DNA from: Prostheceraeus crozeri
Taxonomy: Eukaryota > Platyhelminthes > Polycladida > Euryleptidae
NCBI GenBank assembly: GCA_907163375.1
Contig: CAJQUW010003650.1
Coordinates: forward strand, 26,001 to 90,000
Reading direction: 5' to 3'
Length of the DNA: 64,000 bases
Positions 50,547 through 59,135 of the stretch are shown here, piece after piece. A program made the translations under genes and the position numbers. The notes under the pieces were generated by a model. The model made no database searches and had not been told where the DNA came from. It worked only from the letters and a program-made list of their open reading frames with translations. Each line of letters begins with the position of its first letter. The first letter of the stretch is position 1.

Positions 50547-52067
50547 ATGGAAAGTGAAAATAAGGACTCGTTTCTAATCTACTTGCCCAGTAATGCTTCT
50601 ATGAATAAATTTCCCAAAAATAAACCATCAGACTATCGAGTAGAATTAAATCGGCCACTGCATTTAGAAGGTGAATGGGAGGTTGGCGTTTCTAGTATTT
50701 GCTATGATAGCAATATTCAGAATGTGAATGATTTGGAAGAAATGATATTGACTCCTCGCACCCATGATGGAATAACGATGAATAATGCATTTCAGTTCCC
50801 ATACAATTTAACGTCAGATGGAAAGTGGAACTATGAATGGATTCAGATAAAATCAGATTCTTATGAGCCATTTGGGAATGAGAAAATTATTAAGGCATTC
50901 AACAGTGGTAATACTTCCATCATGAAGAATAAAAATCAGAAAGCTTATGAGTTTACTATCTATCATTGGAGTGGGAGACAGTTCCTCCGCTTTCATTCTT
51001 TTACTAAAGGTCTTACACTGAGGTTGGATAATGAATTCTATCCACATCTTGGTTTTGGTCATGGACTACATCTAACGTCAATTGCTACTGCAAATGTTAA
51101 AAAAGTTTATTCAAATCGAATCAACAAATTTCATTATAGATTTAAAATATTTGATGAAGATGTTGTAGAATGCGAAGAACGCATCATTTTGAAAAAGCGT
51201 GGTGTTCAACCTTTATCACTTATTGAGTTAGTAAAACGATGGAATGAGACTGTGGGTAAGAAGTATGGAGAGAAAATTATGGCGGACAAAAATAAGTTGG
51301 TTATTCAGAAATATAATGACAAACTTACAGTTTATTTCTCTCCAACCTTGCGTCATTTTGTAAGACATTATACGCCTATTATTGGAAGCGGTGTGGTGTA
51401 TGGTTCTCATGAATATCACACTAAAGCTGATTCAGTTAATGATGAATGGTGGGTGGACATCTATGGTGATCGCATCAAGAAAATTTACCAGTCTTATGAA
51501 GAATCTAAAGTTGCTATCAATATAATGCCGCGTCTATATCATACAGTTGAAAGCTTCATTCATGTAGTAAATCCTTATATACAACAGAAGTTGAAGCATG
51601 TGATGAAAAGTAAATATGATGCAAAGACACACCACATTTCGTTTTCAATTGAAAATCAACGCGTTGTTCTGAAACTGGGTGATGACATTCAATGTCAATT
51701 GAGTAAAAATTTGAAAAAACTCTTTGGCTTTTCAATGCTACAAACTGTGTTTGCTGCTGCGCATACGATTGGTATAGAAACACCAATGACACTTGATAAA
51801 CATGAACAGCACCTTTACATTCAAAGTGATTTGATTTTACCTATTTCTGTTGGCGAGAAAAAAGAATACATTTTACGTGATTTCATTCATGATAAAGACG
51901 CTTCATATGGAATAGTCGAGAAGATGTTTGAATCTATTTTCTATCATCCCGTCGTCAAACAAACTATACCCTCTATTGCTATCAAAATTACCAATGGTTT
52001 ACAAGAGTGTATCCATGTGAAAGATACTAAATCCCTCGTAACTTTAGTGTTTCGGAAAACAAAGTGA
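50547..52067 (+). CDS. Capsid-associated protein, WEVG family, copy 2
   Basis: 506 residues from the ATG at 50547 (an ATG at 50517 in frame is possible). FLIYLPSNASMNKFPKNKPS then LEGEWEVGVSSICYDSNIQN is a better match to the family signature than copy 1. Shared later blocks are VNDEWWVDIYGD (FDTEWSVSLYRK in copy 1) and LKKLFGFSMLQ. AATAAA lies at about 52090. Function: inferred virion protein; the exact place in the capsid is unknown. Confidence 0.62.
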   Translation: MESENKDSFLIYLPSNASMNKFPKNKPSDYRVELNRPLHLEGEWEVGVSSICYDSNIQNVNDLEEMILTPRTHDGITMNNAFQFPYNLTSDGKWNYEWIQIKSDSYEPFGNEKIIKAFNSGNTSIMKNKNQKAYEFTIYHWSGRQFLRFHSFTKGLTLRLDNEFYPHLGFGHGLHLTSIATANVKKVYSNRINKFHYRFKIFDEDVVECEERIILKKRGVQPLSLIELVKRWNETVGKKYGEKIMADKNKLVIQKYNDKLTVYFSPTLRHFVRHYTPIIGSGVVYGSHEYHTKADSVNDEWWVDIYGDRIKKIYQSYEESKVAINIMPRLYHTVESFIHVVNPYIQQKLKHVMKSKYDAKTHHISFSIENQRVVLKLGDDIQCQLSKNLKKLFGFSMLQTVFAAAHTIGIETPMTLDKHEQHLYIQSDLILPISVGEKKEYILRDFIHDKDASYGIVEKMFESIFYHPVVKQTIPSIAIKITNGLQECIHVKDTKSLVTLVFRKTK

Positions 52068-52246
52068 AGTCATTGTGATATGTTTATTGAAATAAAAATA
52101 TGTATATGAAAAAGTCTTTTCACAGATATAGGGGGAATGGGCTGACTGTAGGCATATATTCACAAGGAAGAAACGATCTCATGCGATACATAAAACAACC
52201 ATGTATATCTACAAAAAGCAACATCAAAATACTGAGTTAAAGTTGA

Positions 52247-55200
52247 TTATGTCAATACATCTCCTGAATGTGGTAGCGTGAGTTTTATTCTTTTGGGTGG
52301 AGGTATGTTTGTGTCAGGATGTCCATGTGGAAGAGATGTGTTATGTCCTATCCAACACCTCTTATCCTCCCATGCTGAAAGTGCTCGTTTCTTGAACGTG
52401 TACGTTTTCACAGTATGAACTTGAGATTTTAAGATTGTCATATTGACAAACGTTATAGTTTTATTTTTATAGGCCTTCTTATAGGACCGATGTTTCATTT
52501 TATGAACAATGGATTTTGATATACCTTTAGCACGCTTAATACTATCTGCACATTCTTTTAGTTTCATGGAATACATTTTAGGACGGAGGAGAATCATTTC
52601 ATCTATTTCCTTTCCTGCTGTTTCATCCTTAAAACAACCAAGTTTGGCTTTATTCTGTATGGAATAGAGTGGATGAGTGGGATTGTAGTTAGATGTGTCG
52701 AAATATTTTTCTAATGACTTACCTACTTCATTAAAATTTAAATCTTTTTGAGTGGTAATTCCTAAAAAGAAACTATCTGTATCACCACCCAGCAAGCGAA
52801 CCTCTTTTACGAGAGGGCATGGTTTTAATATTTTGTAGAAGAGTTGATACATTTCAAGCTTGGAATAATCTAAAACGGCTTGCCCAATATAGATGGGTTT
52901 GCACAACTCAACTTCTGATTTAATCATTTTAACACCTACAAGATCCTCATCGATGATGTCTCTATCAATGAAAAGAGGTGATGAGGTCAATTTGTGATAT
53001 TTTTGTTCATCAACGACTAGTTTGTAATTCATACGTTTTCTAACATCCTCCATGGTCTTTCCGAATAGACTGTTATTCTTATATTTATAAAAATCCTTTT
53101 CAAAATTATTTTGGGCGAGTGCACGTTTTTGACTGTTACTATCTATGTAGGGTTTGAGGAAGGCTTTCTGTCTAAATTTGATAATGCGGTGAACTGACTT
53201 TAGAAGCATGCCCATTTCTAAATAGAATTTTAATATGCAGAAGTGTACGAGATAATTTTTCTTATCATATTGGGTGAGTAAAAGTTTGCGGCATGGTTTG
53301 TACCTTGGCTGTCCACACTCTGTTAAGTTATTATGAAATTGTGACATGAATGGTGAAAACATATCTTCAGTCACTTCGCCAGATTCAGGTGCGAGTGGGA
53401 AATCAGCAGTTTTATTTTTAATACTATTTGGATAAATCAAATCCACTTCAAAATAATATCCCCAATCACCTTCATCTGGAATATTCAGTATGTTTGAAGG
53501 GTTGGAGTAATACTCAAGCTCATTTTGATTTAACCAACTAAACTCGGAATGAGGTAGTGGTTTAGACAGTGAACTGCCATATAAATTATTTTGGTCATAG
53601 TACTTTAGGTGGATATGATCATCACCTACTGTTTCAGATTTTATATGATGTTTATTTACAAATGTGAGACCACCGCGTATTCCGCGCTCAAATATATTAT
53701 ACATCTCCGGGTCTTGTAAGAGATGAATGGTCTCACCAGTCATTTTAAAGGCTGATTTAAAGGACATGGCTGGTAGACTGACAAAGTGGACAGGATCTAA
53801 TTTGTCTTCTTCTAATGCCACTCGTCGAAACTCCTGAAAGACATCAGCCAGCAAAATGACATCTAATTCTAAGTAAGCGATCATATAATCGCCAAACGTT
53901 TTACAATTAAATTTTAACCATGCCTCTTGAGCATGTTCATAGTCCTCTACTGGACAATCTTCACCCGTCAAATCGTTTTTGAATTTGTCAATGGAAGGAA
54001 GGGTTGTTTCATTTAGTTTAGACATTGAGCTAAAATACGCATAAGGAAAGACTCCTTTGCGAGTGATTATTTCATCCGTTAAGTTTGGATAGTGTTTCTT
54101 CAAAGTTTGACTATGGGGAAGAAACTTGAGATTACGAACGAGAGAAGCTAGTGACGCTGACATGAATTGAAATGAATCTAAAAATTTTATTTCGAAGAAG
54201 ACTGTCTTATTTTCTTTAGTTTTATCTACTGGTACTTTTGCTGTCATTGCCATGAATTTTTCTCTCGTTTGTGCTATTACATTAAACTGCCACGATTTCA
54301 TCTGGCTCAACCCTCCTTTTATGAGCATATGACTGTCATAGCCCTTAAAGTTATGAAAAATGACGGGTAGTACACGACGTCTCAACCTAAGTGAAAAGTT
54401 ACATTTGGAGCAGAGTGCGTTTCTAAATTTACCAGTGATGTGATCATGATCACGCACTTTCTTAATTTTATCGTCATCAAACGTTTTATGACATTTAGGA
54501 CAGGATGTGCAACTTTCAAATTTTTGTTTGTCTTCATCTGACATATGTAGTGACTTACGCTGCAATTGGGAATCATATGATTGTTGAAATTTAGCAGCTT
54601 TATCGAGAAATTCTAGAAATTTTGAAATGCAATCTTCACCTTGCCAAGTATGCATTTTGTTTTGTCTATTCCTAAAGTGGTCATGCCATACTTCATAGCA
54701 GGATATGGCTGCTGGCTTGTGGATGATATCATCAATGTAGCATTCTATGTCTGCGTAAATGACACGCAGGGGACTTAATTCGTCACCATTATCCCTATGT
54801 GAAAATATTTTATCTTTGGGCATGCGTTCCATTTGTAATTTACCTCGCTTGCACCATTCATAGTGAGTTTCAAATTTATCTTTACTCCAAAATGAGCGGA
54901 TGCAGCGGTCGCATACAAAATGTTCACCTCTTTTAGAGTGCCCCAAGTGAGTGTACAAGCGAGAGATTTTGGGAATACCACAGTAGTGCCATTCCTCGCT
55001 ATCATCTTGTTTTACTAATAAGAGGTTGACTACACGTTCATAACAAGTTGAACGTGAATTATAGCGGGCACCCTTCAACCCCTTCTCCCACACGTGAACG
55101 ACAATTTTAATCTTATTATGTTTTTCGAACGTTTCTACATCTTTGATTTTCATGTTGTTACTATCACAACCTTCAAAGTCTAGTTCATCCTCCCACTGTC

Positions 55201-56065
55201 TATAGCTATAGGTGCGATCTCGATGCGCGTTGATATCATTATAGTGAAGGATGGATAGGACTGCATATTTGAAACACTGTGATTTACAATCAACATTGAT
55301 GACAGCTTTCTTATTATACAACGTTTTTGGTAGTTTAAATGTGCCTCGAGCTGCATGACTTTCTAATAGGGAAATTTTGAATATGGCTGAGTCCACACCA
55401 TCAAAAATGAGAGCGCTGTCGCGTTGATTGAATTTATCTACATTTGATTTTAAACATTGAATGTGAAAATTTAGCCAAGACTCGCAGTCTACAACTTCGG
55501 TTGCGGAAGAGGAAGGAACATGAAACTGTATTCTCTCCGTCACTTGACCCGTTTGAAAATCTATTTTAATATATTTTAGTTTAAGGTAGATGAGCGCCTT
55601 CATTCTAAAATTGTCTAAATTATTGAAGAGCGCTTCGATAATGTTAGAATTTTGAAGGAGCCACTCAGGAAAATCTACAATTTGAGTATTGGACTCCATG
55701 CAGTAGTCGCGTACTAAATTATTATGTGAAACATTAATGAGGGAGATGGTAGAGGTACCGTTGGTGTAGTGATCATTTGCATGCGTGTGTTGAAGTCTGT
55801 GCGAAGATCGCTGAAAGTGACTATCAAAAGAAAGAGGGCACAAATCGCAAGGAAAGGAGATGTCATCGTCAGAATCAACTTCACCTCCGGAGATTGACGC
55901 CGCTTTGCGTTGACACACACGTTGTTTGATGTGTCGAAGGAGACTGTGCTTCCTTGTAAACATATGTCCGCAGTCGGCACATTCCCACTCGTTGCCTTGC
56001 CGCGAGAGTCCTGAGCTGGAACTCACATCACCTGAAAGAGAAATCATTCTTTCATCTCTGTTCAA
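52247..56065 (-). CDS. Protein-primed DNA polymerase B with N-terminal zinc fingers
   Basis: About 1270 codons. Two C2H2 fingers at the N-terminus (CADCGHMFTRKHSLLRHIKQ; CDLCPLSFDSHFQRSSHRLQ), then the N-terminal domain with NQRDSALIFDGVD. Exonuclease: VIYADIECYI (Exo I), IFHNFKGYDSHML (Exo II), YLELDVILLADVF (Exo III). Polymerase: YDQNNLYGSSLSKPLP (motif A), YKNNSLFGKTMEDVRKR (motif B), LLGGDTDSFFLG (motif C) and RPKMYSMKL. This is the replicase of Polintons. The frame begins near a CTCTTTCAG acceptor-like site at 56034, so the 5' end is probably spliced to upstream leader sequence. Confidence 0.92.
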   Translation of the reverse strand: MNRDERMISLSGDVSSSSGLSRQGNEWECADCGHMFTRKHSLLRHIKQRVCQRKAASISGGEVDSDDDISFPCDLCPLSFDSHFQRSSHRLQHTHANDHYTNGTSTISLINVSHNNLVRDYCMESNTQIVDFPEWLLQNSNIIEALFNNLDNFRMKALIYLKLKYIKIDFQTGQVTERIQFHVPSSSATEVVDCESWLNFHIQCLKSNVDKFNQRDSALIFDGVDSAIFKISLLESHAARGTFKLPKTLYNKKAVINVDCKSQCFKYAVLSILHYNDINAHRDRTYSYRQWEDELDFEGCDSNNMKIKDVETFEKHNKIKIVVHVWEKGLKGARYNSRSTCYERVVNLLLVKQDDSEEWHYCGIPKISRLYTHLGHSKRGEHFVCDRCIRSFWSKDKFETHYEWCKRGKLQMERMPKDKIFSHRDNGDELSPLRVIYADIECYIDDIIHKPAAISCYEVWHDHFRNRQNKMHTWQGEDCISKFLEFLDKAAKFQQSYDSQLQRKSLHMSDEDKQKFESCTSCPKCHKTFDDDKIKKVRDHDHITGKFRNALCSKCNFSLRLRRRVLPVIFHNFKGYDSHMLIKGGLSQMKSWQFNVIAQTREKFMAMTAKVPVDKTKENKTVFFEIKFLDSFQFMSASLASLVRNLKFLPHSQTLKKHYPNLTDEIITRKGVFPYAYFSSMSKLNETTLPSIDKFKNDLTGEDCPVEDYEHAQEAWLKFNCKTFGDYMIAYLELDVILLADVFQEFRRVALEEDKLDPVHFVSLPAMSFKSAFKMTGETIHLLQDPEMYNIFERGIRGGLTFVNKHHIKSETVGDDHIHLKYYDQNNLYGSSLSKPLPHSEFSWLNQNELEYYSNPSNILNIPDEGDWGYYFEVDLIYPNSIKNKTADFPLAPESGEVTEDMFSPFMSQFHNNLTECGQPRYKPCRKLLLTQYDKKNYLVHFCILKFYLEMGMLLKSVHRIIKFRQKAFLKPYIDSNSQKRALAQNNFEKDFYKYKNNSLFGKTMEDVRKRMNYKLVVDEQKYHKLTSSPLFIDRDIIDEDLVGVKMIKSEVELCKPIYIGQAVLDYSKLEMYQLFYKILKPCPLVKEVRLLGGDTDSFFLGITTQKDLNFNEVGKSLEKYFDTSNYNPTHPLYSIQNKAKLGCFKDETAGKEIDEMILLRPKMYSMKLKECADSIKRAKGISKSIVHKMKHRSYKKAYKNKTITFVNMTILKSQVHTVKTYTFKKRALSAWEDKRCWIGHNTSLPHGHPDTNIPPPKRIKLTLPHSGDVLT

Positions 56066-56333
56066 GCCTCAGTGTAGTGTTACAACCTACCTTGACTCAA
56101 TAACTCTAAACTTTCCTCGAGAAGAGAGGGCGTTGGTGATGAAGTTGATGCCTGAAATTGAGGAAGATGCTATTAGTCACACGTTTGAGGGAGATGAGAG
56201 AGGAAATCTTTAACTTACCATTTTAATGAAATATGATCAGACAGAATAATAGTCAAAGAGAGAGATCGTGCGTTCGTCACTTGTATGATTCACAGATTAA
56301 ATGAAATGACCTGAATGTCACTTTGCTTATATA
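56066..56333 (-). promoter_or_regulatory. Polymerase B promoter, leader and leader introns
   Basis: On the minus strand, TATATAA at 56327-56333 is followed by a leader with acaagtgacgaacgcac, a CT-rich run and an ATG at 56221-56219 directly followed by GTAAGT (56218-56213). Acceptor-like sites lie at 56152 (caatttcag) and 56034, with another donor at 56090. The leader is homologous to the left promoter leader at 40.1-40.2 kb. Confidence 0.6.
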
Positions 56334-56446
56334 CTTTCATCCTCTTCATTCATTGGATGTTCATTCTGATTGGCTGCTTGTGTATACTTAAGAATTAGAA
56401 AAATGTTAAAGTTATCATTATTCAAAGTCAGCATTTCAAAGACAAC
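56334..56446 (+). promoter_or_regulatory. Divergent promoter region for the 56.4-kb gene
   Basis: Contains tgtgtatacttaag (about 56381), a weak TATA-like site, about 65 bases upstream of the ATG at 56447. It shares the intergenic space with the polymerase B promoter on the other strand. Confidence 0.4.
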
Positions 56447-56884
56447 ATGACAAGTCCTCCAACAACACCAAATACCGCATTGGAGTTCTCCTCTCCATGT
56501 ACATCAGCAAAGGTGCTCGTTACACCAAATGCACCAAGAAAGGCGAAGGTGGAGAAGACATACAATCTCGACAATATACGAAAGTTATCATTATTGGAGG
56601 ACGATGAAGAGGAGTTGCCCGACCTAGCAGGCATACGGTGGAAATATTTACAATATGATGCCGAAGGGGTGATGGAGATGACCAGCAAGTCGCACTTACA
56701 TCAAATATGGGAGTGGTACACCCCTAACTCCCAACCGCGAACCGTGGCGGAGTGGGCGTACATTGAGAAAGTGAGGGACGCTGCAGAAGAACGTTTAAAG
56801 CAGCTCAACTGTTTTTGTGATCTATGTGAAGCCAGACTCTGGGACGATATTGACGATGAAGACCTTTTGAAATACATGCCATAA
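56447..56884 (+). CDS. Acidic Polinton protein of unknown function
   Basis: 145 residues. A Thr/Pro/Ser-rich N-terminus, an acidic patch (LLEDDEEELPDLAGIRWKYL), a Trp-rich middle (HLHQIWEWYTPNSQPRTVAE) and a C-FC-LC cysteine cluster followed by an acidic end (LWDDIDDEDLLKYMP). No family recognised. AATAAA at 56883 follows the stop. It is transcribed divergently from polymerase B. Confidence 0.55.
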   Translation: MTSPPTTPNTALEFSSPCTSAKVLVTPNAPRKAKVEKTYNLDNIRKLSLLEDDEEELPDLAGIRWKYLQYDAEGVMEMTSKSHLHQIWEWYTPNSQPRTVAEWAYIEKVRDAAEERLKQLNCFCDLCEARLWDDIDDEDLLKYMP

Positions 56885-56950
56885 TAAATGTTTATTTCGT
56901 ATTATCTTTGCTTTCATACTGACTTACTTGAATGGGGTTTTAGTGAATAA

Positions 56951-57549
56951 TTTAACCATGTATACTTTTTCATTTGGAAATAGTAGCACGCTTAGTTTAA
57001 CTTGTAAATCTTATAACATTTCATATGGGTGATAATGGTAGATGAAATAGTGTCAAATAAATTAAGATAGCTTACACTTCTGATACAGGGATAGCAATCG
57101 ACTGCGATCCATGTGTAAAGAGCTTGTTAGACTACGGATGGGCTTAAGTGGATGATTTAACCATGTATACTTTTTCATTTGGAAATAGTAGCACGCTTAG
57201 TCTAACTTGTAAATCTTAAAACATTTCATATGGGTGATAATGGTAGATGAAATAGTGTCAAATAAATTAAGATAGCTTACACTTCTGATACAGGGATAGC
57301 AATCGACTGCGATCCATGTGTAAAGAGCTTGTTAGACTACGGATGGGCTTAAGTGGATGATTTAACCATGTATACTTTTTCATTTGGAAATAGTAGCACG
57401 CTTAGTCTAACTTGTAAATCTTAAAACATTTCATATGGACGATGATGGTAGATAAAATAGTGTCAAATAAATTAAGATAGCTTACACTTCTGATACAGGG
57501 ATAGCAATCGACTGCGATCCATGTGTAAAGAGCTTGTTAGACTACGGAA
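56951..57549 (+). repeat. 205-bp tandem repeat, about 2.9 copies
   Basis: Units start with tttaaccatgtatacttttt at 56951, 57156 and 57361, exactly 205 bp apart, with only a few differences. The last copy stops at about 57549 (actacgga). The gatagcaatcgactgc word of the unit recurs at 58400. No ORF spans it. Confidence 0.9.
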
Positions 57550-57659
57550 GAGAGAAGTGTGTTATGTTGCGTGTGGCGCGTGAGTGTCCTCCCATTTCAT
57601 TCCATTCATCAATTCGTCTCATTGATAGAGACAGGTAGAACTCATGGTTCTCATAACGT

Positions 57660-57890
57660 ATGCAATGGAAAGTTTTAGGCAACCTTCGACAGTTGGCTAA
57701 ATGTCGCCCTGACGCGAATGCATACTACGTTGAGACAGAGGCAATCACTTGCAAACATGACGCAGAGAGGTTTAACAAGATTGACCATTGCCGAATGTCC
57801 CTTGCGGTATACATAGCTACGGGTTTCACCGCCGCCCTTTACAGGAACGCCCGTCGAAAGGAAGTATTACACCGAACTGCATTTGCAACG
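57660..57890. other. Open frame of doubtful coding value
   Basis: A plus-strand frame runs 57660-58073, but its second half is the 140-bp repeated module and no domain is recognised. I treat it as non-coding unless expression shows otherwise. Confidence 0.3.
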
Positions 57891-58026
57891 TTCAAGTTGA
57901 CTGATAGCAGATTCAACTTAATGATAGTATTCGCCAGTCCGAAGACTGCCCAGGGCAAACCGCGAGGAGGTTCTATCATGTCTTGCCCCATGGTGGCCCT
58001 TAAGAGAGCCGATGGTTCGTTCTCGG
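57891..58026 (-). repeat. 140-bp module, copy A (3' of the 58051 gene)
   Basis: Near-identical to 58423-58564 and 58899-59040. On the minus strand RNA it can form CAGUC-UUCG-GACUG (57948-57935), a 5-bp stem with an extra-stable cUUCGg loop. It lies just downstream of the minus-strand ORF that ends at 58051. Confidence 0.8.
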
Positions 58027-58050
58027 TGTCAATGGTGTCAATTAAGTTGA

Positions 58051-58305
58051 CTATTGGCTTGAATAGTCAATAGGTATGACAGCTAGGTTGTCATAGACCC
58101 TATACCGCCGAGGTCGTACTGGTGCATCTGGCACCTTTCGGATGCGGGTGGTTTTAGGAGTCCACACCTCATCCGTCCAAATGATCTTCTTGATCTTCCC
58201 CTTCTTCTCATCCTCTTCATCCCACTCGTCGAGGATGATGAAGTTGGGAATGCCGTTGTCTTCATCGGTGAAGACGGGAATGTTGTCGGCAGATGTCGCT
58301 TCCAT
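58051..58305 (-). CDS. Small acidic-basic Polinton protein, unknown
   Basis: 84 residues. An acidic N-terminal half (FTDEDNG, ILDEWDEEDEKKGKIKK) and a basic C-terminal half (RIRKVPDAPVRPRRYRVY). No family recognised. TATATAA lies 42 bases before the ATG on the minus strand (58347-58353), and a copy of the 140-bp module follows the stop. The same gene-plus-module layout recurs twice to the right. Confidence 0.5.
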   Translation of the reverse strand: MEATSADNIPVFTDEDNGIPNFIILDEWDEEDEKKGKIKKIIWTDEVWTPKTTRIRKVPDAPVRPRRYRVYDNLAVIPIDYSSQ

Positions 58306-58346
58306 CGTGACTTCAAATTGAATGAGAAGCGCTACAATCTTCTGGC

Positions 58347-58353
58347 TTATATA
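58347..58353 (-). promoter_or_regulatory. TATA box of the 58051-58305 gene
   Basis: TATATAA on the minus strand, about 42 bases upstream of the ATG. Confidence 0.6.
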
Positions 58354-58422
58354 GGGTTTTCAACAATGAATTGCTCAACAGCGAATCAGAATGCTTCAGG
58401 GATAGCAATCGACTGCATAATG

Positions 58423-58564
58423 TTCAAGTTGACTGATAGCAGATTCAACTTAATGATAGTATTCGCCAGTCCGAAGACTGCCCAGGGCAAACCGCGAGGA
58501 GGTTCTATCATGTCTTGCCCCATGGTGGCCCTTAAGAGAGCCGATGGTTCGTTCTCGGGAGTAA
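58423..58564 (-). repeat. 140-bp module, copy B (3' of the 58572 gene)
   Basis: Second copy, with the UUCG hairpin at 58480-58467 on the minus strand. It begins eight bases after the stop of the 58572-58838 ORF. Confidence 0.82.
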
Positions 58565-58571
58565 CGTCATC

Positions 58572-58838
58572 TTACACCCTACCAATTCTGCTGAGAGAGT
58601 CTTTGACTCTCTCTTTGGTAGCACTGTCGACTTCCACACTAGCTGGCACATGGCTAAAAATTGGAATGTAGCGCCATTCCGTTGGATTGACAGCAGTTGC
58701 TGTCATCGGATTGCCAATCCGAGCAAGATTATTAAAAACTCTGTCTTGCTCCTCTAGCCTGACAAACTCCTCAAATAAATTTCGCGGCCTTAACTGCGGT
58801 CCGCGAGGAGAGCTGACTTGACTGTTCGGCGTCTGCAT
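58572..58838 (-). CDS. Small Polinton protein, unknown
   Basis: 88 residues. LRPRNLFEEFVRLEEQDRVF suggests an amphipathic helix; the rest (TEWRYIPIFSHVPASVEVD) has no recognised family. TATATAA at 58871-58877 lies 33 bases before the ATG, which leaves almost no leader. A copy of the 140-bp module follows the stop. Confidence 0.5.
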   Translation of the reverse strand: MQTPNSQVSSPRGPQLRPRNLFEEFVRLEEQDRVFNNLARIGNPMTATAVNPTEWRYIPIFSHVPASVEVDSATKERVKDSLSRIGRV

Positions 58839-58870
58839 GATTGAAATGAAATGAAATGAGAGGCAGTGGT

Positions 58871-58877
58871 TTATATA
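58871..58877 (-). promoter_or_regulatory. TATA box of the 58572-58838 gene
   Basis: TATATAA on the minus strand, 33 bases upstream of the ATG. Confidence 0.6.
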
Positions 58878-58898
58878 CCCCTCTAACGCGACGCAACG

Positions 58899-59040
58899 TT
58901 CAAGTTGACTGATAGCAGATTCAACTTAATGATAGTATTCGCCAGTCCGAAGACTGCCCAGGGCAAACCGCGTGGAGGTTCTATCATGTCTTGCCCCTAG
59001 GTGGCCCTTAAGAGAGCCGATGGTTCGTTCTCGGGAGTAA
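58899..59040 (-). repeat. 140-bp module, copy C (3' of the 59136 gene)
   Basis: Third copy, with the UUCG hairpin at 58956-58943 on the minus strand. A few base changes relative to A and B. It lies about 100 bases downstream of the 59136-60365 ORF. Confidence 0.82.
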
Positions 59041-59135
59041 ATTGATGGGGTGGTGAAGGCAGGCAAAGATCTGCAATGAAAATGATATGTATTAGAATAG
59101 GATATACTATCTTATTTACTTTTTCACTTACCAAG

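Noticed and set aside
57660-58073. 137-residue plus-strand ORF
   Set aside because: Half of it is the repeated 140-bp module, which also opens frames elsewhere (58318-58671), and no domain is seen; more likely a shadow of the repeat.
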